This document shows positions 43,428-54,030 of a stretch of DNA of 64,000 nt, piece after piece. How positions within the stretch are numbered: position 1 is the first letter of the stretch; the number at the start of each line of letters is the position of its first letter. Origin of the DNA: Ophiobolus disseminans (lineage: Eukaryota; Ascomycota; Dothideomycetes; Pleosporales; Phaeosphaeriaceae); contig MU006227.1 in the NCBI GenBank assembly GCA_010093685.1, positions 1,056,154-1,120,153 of the forward strand, read 5' to 3'. A program made the position numbers and the translations under genes. The notes under the pieces are model-generated. The model was not told where the DNA came from. It saw only the letters and a list, made by a program, of their open reading frames with translations, and did no database searches.

Positions 43428-45236
43428 TCAATACCGCCCTCGATAATAGTTCTGATAGACAGGCTCGTAATACGTCTGCTCCGCGACATTTGCCTCGACC
43501 TTCCTCTTCTCGCTCTTGATTTTCTTAACCTCCTGGTTCAGTCTCTCCTTCTCCTTCTTATCGCGTTTCTCCTGCGCTTTATTTTCACGTCTTGCAGCTT
43601 CATACTTTGCCGTAACGCCCTCCTGCTGCGCTTGCAGGGTCTTTACTTGCTGTCTGACTTCCTTGCGTTGTGAACTTTGATTGCGCGCTTCTTCGCGAAG
43701 GACGCGTCTGTTTTCTTCCTTGGCGGACTCGAGGGTCGACTGTGCTTGTTGGGATAGTTGGGTTGAGTCATATTTGAGGTTCTCAATGGCGGAGGTGTAT
43801 TTCTGATCTCGTTGGGCTTGCTTGGCGTCTATGTGCTGCTTGAGAGCCTGCTTGTCTTTCTCGAAGTCTTTTTCTAGAGCGATGGCTATGCCGACTTCCG
43901 TGCTTCGACCAGCAGTTGTGTCTTCGAATTCCTTTCGTTGTAAGACCATTTCTCTTTGGACCGAGAGGCCCTTCGCTTTGCTATCGGCGAAACGTTCAAG
44001 GACTTCGAGCGCACTTGCCCTGTCTGTGCCCAGTCGTACGACTTGTGCTCCTCGACGGACCATGTTGGCCCAGAGGTCGCCACTCTCGGCCAGTTCCCGT
44101 TCTCTGGCTTCTGCTGTGTCGACATCTACAATGTCCCAGAACGAAGTGGCAAAGGTTACATTCCTCAAGGCATCAGACCCGCACATCGTCCGAAACATGC
44201 GCATGTTCTGGAATGCTGAGCCTTGGACTCTAGGTTTCGAGATGTTGTGAACATAAACGATTCCAGACAGACGCTGCCCTAGTCGGTATGACGTTTCGAG
44301 CCAACTCACAAGCATATTTGTCACCTCTTCATTACTCATGCGAGAATCATCGAAGCCTGGAGTATCGATGAGCTGGTAGTTAATTCCATTGTGCTGGAAC
44401 CTATGTGCCTGGATTTCGGATGTTTCTGCGGTAATACGTCAGTAACCATATTCTAGATATAAAACCGCTATCACCGTACCTGAGTTCAGACTATGACCGA
44501 CGATTACCGATCGACTTCCGACTGCTCGCGAGATGAAAGAACTTTTGCCTGCGCCCGTCATACCCAGTATGGCCACGATCACGTCGGGTTTGGTGGGTAT
44601 TTGGGGGATAGGAACCCGACTGCGCTCTTCTCTTTCAGGCAAGCTTGGAGCCCATAGTTTCTGCCCTGTTTGTGTTCCATATTCAATATCCTCCCTCGAG
44701 ACGACACGAGACGACAGATCATATGATCGTGAAACTGGAGCCTGTGATCTCGATTCTATCCTTGTTTCACGCTCTGAATCGGCCCATGGTTCATTGGAAA
44801 ATGTGAGAGGTCTTGCGCGGAAGGCTGTACTTATTGGGGCATTGTCATTGATAATCGCGTAATTCGATCGACTGCGAAGACCTCCACGTTCGAGTGCTGT
44901 TTTGGCTGCCTTCAGAGCCATGTTCCATGCCTTTGGTGCTTGTTCTGCGCTTCGCTCTGACGCTTGCTCGGCAGGCGTAGCGACAGACCACCTCTTAAAC
45001 TGTGGCTCCTCGCGCATTTGCATCTTCTGCGAGACCAAGTGGCTTGCTCTCCAGAAAGCCGGTGTTGGGATAGAAACGTTGAGGTCGACACGAGGCTGGA
45101 GCCGACATGGCATCTTGCCACCCACCCCCACAGCCGGAACAAGCACCAACTCATTCCGCCTCTTAGATAGCCTGTGAGCACTCTCCACGGATTCCGGTGA
45201 GTGTGTATAAGCACAGCCTATCAAGTCTATGAGCAT
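43428..45236 (-). CDS. AIG1/GIMAP-like GTPase with C-terminal coiled coil (copy 1)
   Basis: Model complement(43428-44425, 44480-45236), 584 residues. The 54-nt intron (GTACGG, TACTGAC branch, CGCAG) lies between G1 and G3 and joins H-S-L-N-S to ETSEIQ. ATG 45236 (MLIDLIGCAY) is the first real start. A 200-residue Ser/Arg-rich N-terminal part precedes the G domain: G1 GMTGAGKSSFI, G3 LIDTPGFDDSRM, then GIVYVHNISKPRV, NMRMFRTMCG and T-F-A-T-S-F-W-D as the G4 equivalent. The last 150 residues form a very charged coiled coil (KEVRQQVKTLQAQQEG...), ending in Tyr-rich N-Y-Y-R-G-R-Y. Animal GIMAPs and plant AIG1 use this G domain in defence. Fungal members are uncharacterised as far as I know. Paralogous to, and divergent from, the gene at 45464. 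Confidence 0.85.
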
Positions 45237-45463
45237 GGCTGCTTGAACAGGCCGCAGCGCCGGAAACAGATTAGTCTCCTGCAACCACCATCCTCAGCCT
45301 TGCGCCTCTTCGCCCCCCATTCATCCGTCAATGCGTTTAAAACAAACCAAGCTGGCAACCCCGCTATCTGAGAGTGAACGTTACGAGATACCACAATTGT
45401 CGGATTTCAACATCTAGCCTTACACTGCACCATCTCCATCGCATTGCATTTGACTCATTCGCA
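45237..45463. promoter_or_regulatory. Shared divergent promoter of two paralogous GTPase genes
   Basis: Only 227 bases separate the two ATGs, which face away from each other. Both genes must be driven from here, so co-regulation is likely. No TATA box is obvious. Confidence 0.6.
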
Positions 45464-47103
45464 ATGAGGCAACTTCGAGGTATCATCGAGGATACACAGA
45501 ACCTCGTCTTGGAATCACCACGAGTGTCCTCAATGCTTCCAGCTAGGTCAGTGCCTAACGCGGGGTATGAACGGTTTGACCGTCCTGAGGTAGTCGAGCG
45601 AGAACCTCTGCGACGGGACAGCCGCAGGCCACGAACTCCCAAAGCAACTCAAGTGCCATACTACGATGGCGAAGAAGATGACCAAGATACTCTTGTACCC
45701 TCTATGGAACCACAGAATATCCCTCGACGCATGCATTCGTCCAATCCTTACAGCAATACGGCACCCGATCGTAGTAGAGAAGTGTCGTCTCCCTGTAGAA
45801 CTTATTCACAGCCTGATCAACGCCCGATCCAGCGTCCACGGGATTCACCACCCACGTAAGTAGTACTAACATAGTATAGTCGCTGTTATACTGACATTGT
45901 ACAAGACCGAACGACATTGTGATTCTCGTCATGGGAATCACGGGTTCGGGCAAGACAAGTTTCATTCAGCATTTCGCTACCCACGACCTGGGCGTCGGCC
46001 ACGGCCTCGAGTCCAAAACGAATCAAATCGAAGTAATCCCTTGCGAGATTGAGGGATCTCGGATCTTCCTCATCGACAGCCCGGGCTTCGACGACACGCA
46101 CCGCTCCGACACAGAGATCCTCCGCGAAGTAGCCGACTGGCTCAACGAAGCGTACCGCTGCGCCATCCAACTAACCGGCATCATCTACCTGCACCGCATC
46201 ATCGACCCGCGCGTAGGCGGCTCCGGCATGAAAAATCTCCGCATGTTCCGCATGCTTTGCGGTAACCGGGGCCTCGCGAGCGTCGCCCTTGTAACCACAA
46301 TGTGGAACCTCTGCGACGAAGACACGGGCGCCCAGCGCGAGCGCCAACTGACCACACAATCCGACATGTGGAAGTCCCTGCTCCGCCACGGCTCCCACAC
46401 CTTCCGGCAAGACAAATCACGCGCCTCGGCCCTCTCCATCCTCTCCTCGCTCATCACCGCCGCACGCCCCGTGACCCTCGAAATCCAGCACGAAATGGGC
46501 GACCTCGGGCTCAAACTCAGCGAAACAGCAGCCGGCCGCGAAGTGCAAGAAGACCTCGAGAAAATGAAGCTCGAACACCGCGACGAAATGGTCGCCGTGA
46601 AGCTCGAAATGCAGGACGCCATTCGCTCCAAAGACGCAGCGTGGCAGCAGGAATTACAGCAGCATAGAACGAAACTCGAGAAACAAATGCGCGATGCGAA
46701 ACAGCAGGCCGCGCAGCTCGAAGCTAGTCGCGAGAAATTGCGCGCGGACATGAAGGCTGAGCACGAGGCGCAAATGGCGGCGTTGAGGCTGCAAGTTGAG
46801 CGGCAGGCGCAGGACTTGGCGAAGGAGAAGAGCGCGCTGAGGTTGGAGTTGAAGCAAGCGCGTGATCCGACGGAGTTGAATGATTTGAGGAGTAAGGTGC
46901 AGAAACTCGAGAAGCAGTTGCAGCAGAGTCAGCAGGCGGCGGAGAGGAGGGCTGCGACGTATTTCTCGTGTCAGAGGTGTGGGTTGAAGACGACGAGTCG
47001 GAGCGTGTTTATGAGTACGCCTTGTGTATGTTAAGATTGATATTCTTCATTCTTCACGCTTCTCTTGTTGTAGGATGGAGGTTGGGATCGGGGGAAAGTG
47101 TAA
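45464..47103 (+). CDS. AIG1/GIMAP-like GTPase with coiled coil and C-terminal zinc-ribbon-like end (copy 2)
   Basis: Model join(45464-45855, 45906-47025, 47074-47103), 513 residues. Intron 1 (50 nt, GTAAGT, TACTGAC) lies just before the G domain. Intron 2 (48 nt, GTATGT...TTGTAG) replaces a premature-looking CVC end with C-D-G-G-W-D-R-G-K-V. The G domain has G1 GITGSGKTSFI, G3 LIDSPGFDDTHRS, then GIIYLHRIIDPRV, NLRMFRMLCGNRGL and L-V-T-T-M-W-N as the G4 equivalent. Order and spacing match copy 1, so they are paralogues. A long coiled coil (about residues 315-455) follows, and then C-Q-R-C-G near the end with P-C, a possible zinc site absent from copy 1. The N-terminus is disordered. Likely co-expressed with copy 1 and perhaps forming hetero-oligomers. 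Confidence 0.87.
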
Positions 47104-47281
47104 TGACCATCTAGTCTGGAAAAAAGGAAACGACGTAATGAAATCGAGCTTAGAGACTACGAAACGCATGCAAATATCATGATCTTCAAAGCACGAGAAT
47201 CCCTAATCATTCATACCTACTTCGTACACCTCGCGTCCTCTCCAGACATACTACAAACGCCAAGCAATGCAACCCATCCAA

Positions 47282-50200
47282 TCATCGTCCGCGCCTCGCA
47301 ACGTCCGACAGAAATCCAAGCAAAAATGCCTTGTCAACAGGACTCTTGCCATCAGTACTGGATCTGCCCTGAGCTCCTAGACCACCGGCGCTACCAAGAC
47401 TTTGCACATCATCGAAGCTCGATCCCATCGTCGCCGGATGTGATGTCGGTGGAATGATGATGCTGGGCGGCGCGTGCACATCACCAATACTCGATATCCT
47501 ACTGCGAGATGCAAAGTCCGCTGGCGAAGCATTTTGACTGCCCTTCTGCAGCGGGCTGACGGGGCTGATCAGGCCAGACATGGTAGACTTTGGTGTCGGC
47601 GGCAGAGGACTCCGTGTTGAGGGAAGCGGGCTGTGCCTTTGTTGCAGGGTGGCGGGTATGCGAGGCCCTTCCGGCTTTGGTGAAGGCTTGCTGCCGAAGA
47701 GTGCAAGTAGAGTGTTCTTTTGGTCGGATGGGAAAGACTCGCGTCGATCGAAAGAATCTTGCGTTGCGGTCGCCGCTGGGGACAGAGCGAAAGGTACAGC
47801 AGACTGGACAGGGACAGGTTGTGGCGACGGTGAGGGGCCTTTGAGCATGTTAAGTAGACCCTGTGCATGTGCAGTCGGCATTGGGACAGGGGACTGAGCG
47901 ACAGGAGGTTGAGGCGAAGGGCTTTTGAACATATCTAGCAGTCCCTGTGTGTGTGCAGTCGGCACTGGAACAGGGGACTGAGCTGCGGCAGGCTGGGGCG
48001 AAGGGCTCTTGAACATGTCCAGTAGACCCTTTGAATGTGCAGTAGGCGTGAGCAATAGCGATGGAGATGCTGTGACGCCTTGCTGTGGCCGTTTGAGGAT
48101 CTGTGGCTTGAACGCTGTTTGCGGAGCTCCAGCTATCTCTGCTGTATCAGGTGGCGGTCCAGTGTGCGTGGTGTTTAGCGGGCTTTGCGACACCGACTGC
48201 ACGCGCTTAAGGATCTGCTGTGGCACGAAGGCGGGTGACGGGCCGCGCGAGCTTCCGCTGACCGGATGTGTGTTCTTCTTCATTGTGTCAAAGTCGGGAG
48301 CGTTTACAGGCCCACGGACAGTAGCCGAAGTGATGCCTCCAGGTTGGGGTTGAGAGCCAAACATGTCCAGTAAACTCGGGTTGGTGGCCCGTCCTGACTT
48401 CGAGGCAAGCTGTGTAAACATATTTCCCGGAGTCGTCGGGTGTGCAGAGAGTTCAGCAGGTTCCGGAGAGGCAATTGGCGGCGCATTTCTGAACAGCGTC
48501 AGGAGCGAGTCCTGATGCGCAGACCTTGGTTTTGGCTGGGCGGGCTGAATATTGAGAGGAGGTGACTGGAAGTGCGGTGACGCAAGCTCGTTGGGATGAT
48601 GTTGTAACGGATGGTGCAGCACAGGCGGCGCCATTTGGGGACTCTGACTATGAACTGCAGCTTGCGAATATGTCGGGACTGGAGATTGCTGACCGCCGAC
48701 CTTGAACGAATTCAACAACCCCAGCTTGTGAGCGTTGAGATTTGGCGCAGGTAGCTTCGAAGCTGGCGGTATTGCCGGGCCTGGACCATGTGCGCCAAAA
48801 GACTGAGACTGTGAGGAATGGAACGACTGGGACTGCAAAGCGTGACCGTCCTGAGTTTGCTGAAATGCCCGAGGACCGTTCTGGTTTGGCATTTGCTGTG
48901 GCTGCTGGAACATGACACTGTTTGGATGGGGTGGAGGTGGCATAAAATGTGGTGGCATCTGTGGATGCATAGCAGCACTGAATGGTGGCTGGGGTCCGTG
49001 GAATTGCGGGCCTTGGCACGGTGGAAAGCCAAAGGGAGGTGGAGGGCCCATGTTGTTCATCTGAGGTGGGCGCGGATGGTGCTGGCCGTGTGGACTACGC
49101 GGCTGAACCGGCGGAGACATGTACTGATCGAATGGAGTTCTTGGGAGTGACGGCTGAGGGCTTTCAGGCTTGCTGTTGTTCTGCTGGAACAGGGCCAAGA
49201 GTGGGTTCGCCTGCGGCTGTTGGTTGTACGATTGAATGCTAGGCGCCTCTATGGGCGGTGATTGTACCGCGGGCCCTACACTCAGGAGCCGTTTCAGCTC
49301 CTCGGCTAGCTCTACCGACTGATCGGGCTGCTCGGGTTGTTGTTGTGCAGATACCTCTGGCAGGGCATCGCTCGGACGGTGGCTTAGTCGGGCAACGAGG
49401 TCGGCGAAGGTGTCGTTTGGCTGCGGTGGTGGGATAGGAGCGATCCTGAGCAACTCATATGTCTCGGCCTGCGTGTCCTCGTCGTCTGTGATAGGTATTC
49501 CGACGGCCGGTGCTAGATACTGTGTGCTGCTACGCACTCTCTGCCTATCGAGCTTGTGCTGCTGCTTGATCCACGCCTTCAGCGGCCCCAGAAACGGCGC
49601 AACCATGTAGAAGCTGCTCTCCTTGATCATGTCCTGCCCCGGTATCTGCTGCTGCGCCTGGTTCTTCCGCCGCAGCGTGGGCAGGTCCGTGAGCTTGTAC
49701 CAGTCGATCTTGGAAATCTCTTTGCGCGTCTGCGGCTCGAAGGGATAGTCTTCCGGCACGCCGCGAAAGACGTACAGCATCATGCTCTGCTCGCGCATGG
49801 TGACGGTGATCTTCTTCATCTCCTCGTCCGGCAGCACCAAATCCGAGACGCGCAGATCATGGCCCGTCTCCTCCCAGACCTCGCGCACGGCGCAGTCCAG
49901 GTCTGTCTCCTCCTTGTTGATCTTGCCGCGGGGGAAGCTCCACTTGGCGCCCTTCTTCCAGCCCTTGACCAGCACTGCCTTGGTCATGTCCTGGTTCAGC
50001 ATGATGGCGCCGCGGACCGGCACGCGGATCTTGTACGCGAGGAACTGGTCGTACGCCTGCTGGTGCAGCTCCTCCGAATACGCCGAGAACAGCGGGCAGT
50101 GCTGGAACATGAGCTGGGAGAACTTGCGCAGGTGCATCGAGGGCAGGTTGTTGGGGTCCAGCGGACGGATGAAGTCTTCGTAGAACCATTGTGCCTCCTC

Positions 50201-50314
50201 GATCTGGAAGCAGATGCGCTCCACAGACTGCAGCTCCTCGTTGGGCAGGTTCACGATGAAGCGCACGCACAGGTCGTCGAGCCAGTCAACGAGCGTCATC
50301 TTGGTATTCGACAT
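47282..50314 (-). CDS. DCP2: mRNA decapping enzyme subunit Dcp2
   Basis: Single exon, 1010 residues from ATG 50314 (MSNTKMTLVDWLDDLC). The N-terminal helical regulatory domain (residues about 1-95) is followed by the Nudix domain; its box G-x5-E-x7-REVWEETG lies at residues 130-152 with the metal-binding glutamates present. Box B (K-A-W-I-K-Q-Q-H near 258) follows. The long C-terminal region is Pro/Gln-rich and contains repeated short leucine motifs: LLALFQ, LLNSFK, LLTLFR, LLDMFG, LLDMFK (twice), LLNMLK, LLALFG and LLGFL at the very end. These look like helical leucine-rich motifs that bind Edc3 and other decapping factors. The enzyme removes the 5' cap of mRNA in P-bodies with Dcp1. It overlaps nothing and borders the accessory island on its right side. 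Confidence 0.95.
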   Translation of the reverse strand: MSNTKMTLVDWLDDLCVRFIVNLPNEELQSVERICFQIEEAQWFYEDFIRPLDPNNLPSMHLRKFSQLMFQHCPLFSAYSEELHQQAYDQFLAYKIRVPVRGAIMLNQDMTKAVLVKGWKKGAKWSFPRGKINKEETDLDCAVREVWEETGHDLRVSDLVLPDEEMKKITVTMREQSMMLYVFRGVPEDYPFEPQTRKEISKIDWYKLTDLPTLRRKNQAQQQIPGQDMIKESSFYMVAPFLGPLKAWIKQQHKLDRQRVRSSTQYLAPAVGIPITDDEDTQAETYELLRIAPIPPPQPNDTFADLVARLSHRPSDALPEVSAQQQPEQPDQSVELAEELKRLLSVGPAVQSPPIEAPSIQSYNQQPQANPLLALFQQNNSKPESPQPSLPRTPFDQYMSPPVQPRSPHGQHHPRPPQMNNMGPPPPFGFPPCQGPQFHGPQPPFSAAMHPQMPPHFMPPPPHPNSVMFQQPQQMPNQNGPRAFQQTQDGHALQSQSFHSSQSQSFGAHGPGPAIPPASKLPAPNLNAHKLGLLNSFKVGGQQSPVPTYSQAAVHSQSPQMAPPVLHHPLQHHPNELASPHFQSPPLNIQPAQPKPRSAHQDSLLTLFRNAPPIASPEPAELSAHPTTPGNMFTQLASKSGRATNPSLLDMFGSQPQPGGITSATVRGPVNAPDFDTMKKNTHPVSGSSRGPSPAFVPQQILKRVQSVSQSPLNTTHTGPPPDTAEIAGAPQTAFKPQILKRPQQGVTASPSLLLTPTAHSKGLLDMFKSPSPQPAAAQSPVPVPTAHTQGLLDMFKSPSPQPPVAQSPVPMPTAHAQGLLNMLKGPSPSPQPVPVQSAVPFALSPAATATQDSFDRRESFPSDQKNTLLALFGSKPSPKPEGPRIPATLQQRHSPLPSTRSPLPPTPKSTMSGLISPVSPLQKGSQNASPADFASRSRISSIGDVHAPPSIIIPPTSHPATMGSSFDDVQSLGSAGGLGAQGRSSTDGKSPVDKAFLLGFLSDVARRGR

Positions 50315-51060
50315 GGCGGGGGTGTGTCTGGCCCGTGTCGAGCATGCCGCGGGCACGGGGGGTAGTGGGGAGCTGTCGCGTTGTTATGGTTGTGAAGGCC
50401 GGTTGCGCAGAAGCGAGCGTTCTAGGTCGACAATAGTGGTGGTGGTGTGCGGTGCACAGCCACGGGTGGAAGTATGTCGAAGAAATATATGCGCACGTGT
50501 AGAGAATGTGATAGTGGCTAGTGGGTGTGGGTGAAGGTGGTGTATGGCTGGCTAACACCGGAGCTCGAAGCTCAAAGTCTGGTCTGGTCCCTTCGGCAGG
50601 CGCGATCGTCGTTGCACCGCCTCACCACCACCGCCACAGCTGCCCGGCATGACGTCTCCGTCGCGCCAGTGCCAGCGCTTTGGCAAGCAGGGCATGAACG
50701 CTCTGGCTACTCACCGCCAGCGCATTTAATAAAGGACGCCAGCGCCGTGGCCTTTTCTTCTTTGTTCTCCATTCACCTGGTCGCCATCGTCGTGCTTTAT
50801 CCCATTGTTTGTCGCGAACGCACTCGTCGCTATACATAGGCCAGCGACGCGCCCGTTTCACATTTTTGGACCACAGCAGCCGCCCGCCAACCACGCCCCA
50901 GCACCTACTCTAAAACAGACGCACCGACGCTTGTACCTTTTGTCTGTGTTTGAATACAGTCACACATAAAGAGGTCTCCTTCACGGCCGTCGAGGACATC
51001 AACTAAAAACTATCCTTCTGCTTCCCCTTTCTACGTCAACCACCCCACAACACCGCGACC
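50315..51060. promoter_or_regulatory. Divergent promoter region, DCP2 and DUF4112 gene
   Basis: About 750 bases between two divergent ATGs. CT- and CA-rich stretches precede the plus-strand start (50,990-51,060), as often in fungal promoters. No gene seen; frames inside are chance. Confidence 0.5.
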
Positions 51061-51901
51061 ATGACGCAACTCGTCGCCAAGTATGCCATGAAGAAGGTCA
51101 TGAACAAGGAGATGGACAAGTACAAGTCAAAGGCCCCGTCAGGACCATATGTGAGTAACCCATGGATCTACGCCCCTCACCACGTGACCGTGACTGACAT
51201 GCGCACAGGACCCGTACTATGAGCAAATTCCGAACCCTAAGAAGCCAGGCAAATTTAAGAAGGTCAAGAAAGAGATCCCAGCCTACATCCCTCCCCAGGA
51301 AGCCGACGTTCTCGCCAATGCCCGCAAGACCGCCTACAGGCTCGATTACGCCCTCTTCACCTTCATGGGAATGCGCTTCGGATGGAGCTCCGTCATCGGA
51401 ATTATCCCCGCCATCGGTGACGCTGCAGATGCCCTCATGTCCCTGAACCTGATTCTGAACATGAGGAAAGTCGACTGCGGACTCCCAAACACCGTCCTAA
51501 TGATGATGATGTTCAATCTGTGCATCGACTTCCTCATTGGCCTGGTGCCCTTCGTCGGCGACCTAGCAGATGCCGCCGTCAAGTGCAACGGCAAGAACGT
51601 CCGTGTCCTCGAAGAGCATCTCGACAAAGTCTACAAGCCGCAAGACCTCAAGGCCCGCGACGCACAGCTGCCGCGCGAGCGCCGTCCACGCCCTGCCTCC
51701 GTCTACATCGACGTCGATGAGACGGAAGACCGACGCGACACCTTCGAAGACCGCACTGACGATGTCCGTCCCCCGCAGCAGACTTACTCTAGCCGTCGCC
51801 CGCAGGACGAGGAGATGGGTATTCCGCGCCAGGACACTCACCGCTCGCACCGCGATGAGAAGCCGGCCCGCCACGGAACTAAGAGCTCTAGGAGGCATTA
51901 G
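51061..51901 (+). CDS. DUF4112 family membrane protein
   Basis: Model join(51061-51150, 51209-51901), 260 residues; the intron of 58 nt (GTGAGT, CTGAC, CACAG) is phase 0 between GPY and DPYYEQIP. After a Lys/Pro-rich N-terminus the DUF4112 core has paired hydrophobic helices: W-S-S-V-I-G-I-I-P-A-I-G-D-A-A-D-A-L and D-F-L-I-G-L-V-P-F-V-G-D-L-A-D-A-A. Each holds a G-D-x-x-D-A motif, an internal repeat characteristic of the family. The C-terminal 90 residues are Arg/Asp-rich and disordered. Bacterial and fungal members are membrane proteins of unknown function. Single copy and conserved position support a housekeeping role, but nothing specific can be claimed. Confidence 0.85.
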
Positions 51902-52309
51902 TTTGTGTGTTGTTGCGTACTTGTACCAATTTGCTTGTTGTTAGACTGCTGCATGGAGTTTGATACCGGTGCATCGGCTGGACCTTTTCTTGCAAAATTT
52001 GGCAAGCTTTGAATACCCATTTTCTTTTGTCTTCACACCTAGACTTTATAATCAATATCAATGCTCTGATTCACAATCACCCTTGTTTCTCCTTTTTCGG
52101 GATGACTGTGTTTGTATTAGCCCTCCGTTTTCTTGATACTATCGCTCTTTCCCACTGGGAATTTTACAGGGTCCAGAACTCCTTCCATCTGACCAACAGT
52201 CAAACGTCTGGCGTGCTTTCCTGCTCTCCTCGACTCTCATCCCACCTCACTTCTAATCATTCACTCACCCACATCACCGAACCACAACCACAACCACAAC
52301 ACACACACA
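51902..52309. other. Intergenic, 0.4 kb
   Basis: 3' flank of the DUF4112 gene and promoter of the small membrane protein gene; the last 60 bases are CA-rich leader (CCACAACCACAAC type). No gene seen. Confidence 0.45.
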
Positions 52310-52768
52310 ATGGAGGACGAAATTGAGCACGCACTAGAACACAAACTGGAATACTTGCTACCCGTGCTGGACTGCCCCATATACGCAATCGACTACTTTC
52401 TACACGCAATGGAGCATACAATTGATTACGGCCGCACACAAATAATGCACTACTTCACCATGCCGCGCATGGAATACACCGAAGCCTTCTATGTATGCGC
52501 CGTCAGACTTGCCCTCTCATTTGTGGTCGTCGTCTTCGCCAATGCCTTCATGTGGCTGGTATGGACTGATTGTGGTCTGATACCTAAGAGCGGCGCGCGG
52601 ACTACGACAGTGACGACTTTGCCCGAGGGTGATGACTTGCGGTCAGACGTGTTAAAGAACGTCTGGCACGTGCGATCAAGGCTGAACTCAGTGTCAAGGT
52701 CGCGACGACAAAGTTCAGCACCTTCCTCGCTCGGCACACACGAGTCACAGATTCCCATGGACAACTAG
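52310..52768 (+). CDS. Small single-pass membrane protein, 152 aa
   Basis: ATG 52310 follows a CA-rich leader. The N-terminal 60 residues are acidic and aromatic (MEDEIEHALEHKLEYLL). One strong hydrophobic segment (LALSFVVVVFANAFMWLVW) lies near residue 75, then a Ser/Arg-rich tail of 55 residues ending at TAG 52768. Not recognised. A well-formed intron (GTAAGT near 52773, ACTAAC branch, CCCAG near 52837) sits just after the stop, so the transcript may be spliced in its 3' region, or the real gene changes frame upstream (see the entry at 52640). Confidence 0.55.
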   Translation: MEDEIEHALEHKLEYLLPVLDCPIYAIDYFLHAMEHTIDYGRTQIMHYFTMPRMEYTEAFYVCAVRLALSFVVVVFANAFMWLVWTDCGLIPKSGARTTTVTTLPEGDDLRSDVLKNVWHVRSRLNSVSRSRRQSSAPSSLGTHESQIPMDN

Positions 52769-53190
52769 CTCGTAAGTCTTCTAGCCATTACTGTGCAGCA
52801 CACCTACAGTATCAGCGACTAACTTCACATCCCAGGCAACCTTGCAGTGCTCTACACAAACAACCACTTCGCGAACCTCGACATCAACGCCCTCGACGAA
52901 GCCACTATGCCCCTCACAAAGCCCAAGGCAGGAGCATAGGCGCTCGTACTTCTCTGGCGTGGTGAGGCTGTCATCGAGGGACACGAGGTCGGCTATGGCG
53001 AAGACGCGAGGGGCGGATTCGCACGAGCCGTGGCGAAGATGGTTGGACGACGAGCTTCAATTGTCAAAGCGGGCAGTGTGCTAGATGTGTTTCCAAGGGC
53101 GGGGATAATCGCAGAACAGTTTTTCGACCACACATCCAATTCATCTTACATCTCGTCTCGTATGATTGACATCTTTTGGAGATAGCCAGA
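52640..53190 (+). other. Alternative coding frame crossing the intron downstream of the membrane protein
   Basis: In the frame two bases behind that of the small protein, the stretch 52640-52772 reads A-V-R-R-V-K-E-R-L-A-R-A-I-K-A-E-L, and after the intron at about 52773-52837 it continues N-L-A-V-L-Y-T-N-N-H-F-A-N-L-D-I-N-A-L-D. It hits TAG at about 52936 but goes on openly afterwards (LLWRGEAVIEGHEVGYGEDA, then KMVGRRASIVKAGSVLDVF). The amino-acid usage is protein-like. It could be a degraded gene, or the true C-terminus of the 52310 gene after a missed upstream splice. Confidence 0.35.
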
Positions 53191-53293
53191 GTAATTGATA
53201 TAACTATACACCCATCGTCTTACATTCCATACCATACACTTCTCCAACCCCAACCCATCACTCATCCCCTTCATACTACCAAACCCGCCCATC

Positions 53294-53524
53294 ATGTCAA
53301 GCCCCACGCCCCACGCCCCCCAGCCCTCCACCTCCCCCTTCTCTCTCGCCAATACCCCCTTCCCCTCATTCCCTTCCCATTCCCCGTACCCTAAGCATGT
53401 GCTGCATCCCGTCAACCATCCAGCTTTCTCACAGGCATGGCGTGATTATCCTCACAGTACCTACAAGGCCTCGAAAATATATAATAGAGATGTAAAGGTA
53501 GACAAGTCGTTGCGAACTATCTAG
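53294..53524 (+). CDS. Small proline-rich ORF, 76 aa
   Basis: A real ATG followed by a Ser/Pro/His-rich N-terminus (MSSPTPHAPQPSTSPFSL) and a more structured end (FSQAWRDYPHSTYKASKIY). A GTAAGT donor directly follows the TAG, so the boundary may be in an untranslated intron. No family recognised. Low confidence that it is translated. Confidence 0.35.
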   Translation: MSSPTPHAPQPSTSPFSLANTPFPSFPSHSPYPKHVLHPVNHPAFSQAWRDYPHSTYKASKIYNRDVKVDKSLRTI

Positions 53525-54030
53525 GTAAGTTGGAACATGTATTGAATACTGGTAGCTGATGGCTATTATTAGTGCATCAACGAATGCGAGCTCTTGGGCT
53601 TGAGTTAGGGGCAGTGCATGTGGGATACTTCATAGAGGGGCAATAAAATCCGTGTCCCAACCTACAACCCGTCTATTCTCAGAAACCTTTCGTAGATCGA
53701 ATCACAGTCTCGACAGTGTCGTTCATGTACACAAGCTTCTGTGTTAGAATTTGGGTAATGGGACACGAGTTTCTTTGCGGTGATGTAGACTTGATTGAGC
53801 GCCGAGTAAGTAGCGACTTAAGAAAAAACGAAGTATGTGCCAGGAATAGCTTATTTGATGTATCTGTACTTGCATTCTCATCGACGTGCACACTGTCATG
53901 GCCATAGAATACAGATAAAACAGTCCTTGCAATACCTCGTCAGTCATTGCGAACGCCAAACGCCTCAACCCGTTTTTCGCAGTATGAACATCTTCTGTAA
54001 ACACATGTCTGCACCTCTACATTTGCACGC
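53525..54030. other. Intergenic, 0.5 kb
   Basis: 3' flank of the NHP2 gene. No gene or repeat seen. Confidence 0.45.

Noticed and set aside
50286..50558. Minus-strand frame upstream of DCP2
   Set aside because: In the promoter, low complexity, and out of frame with the Dcp2 N-terminus, which is complete at 50314.
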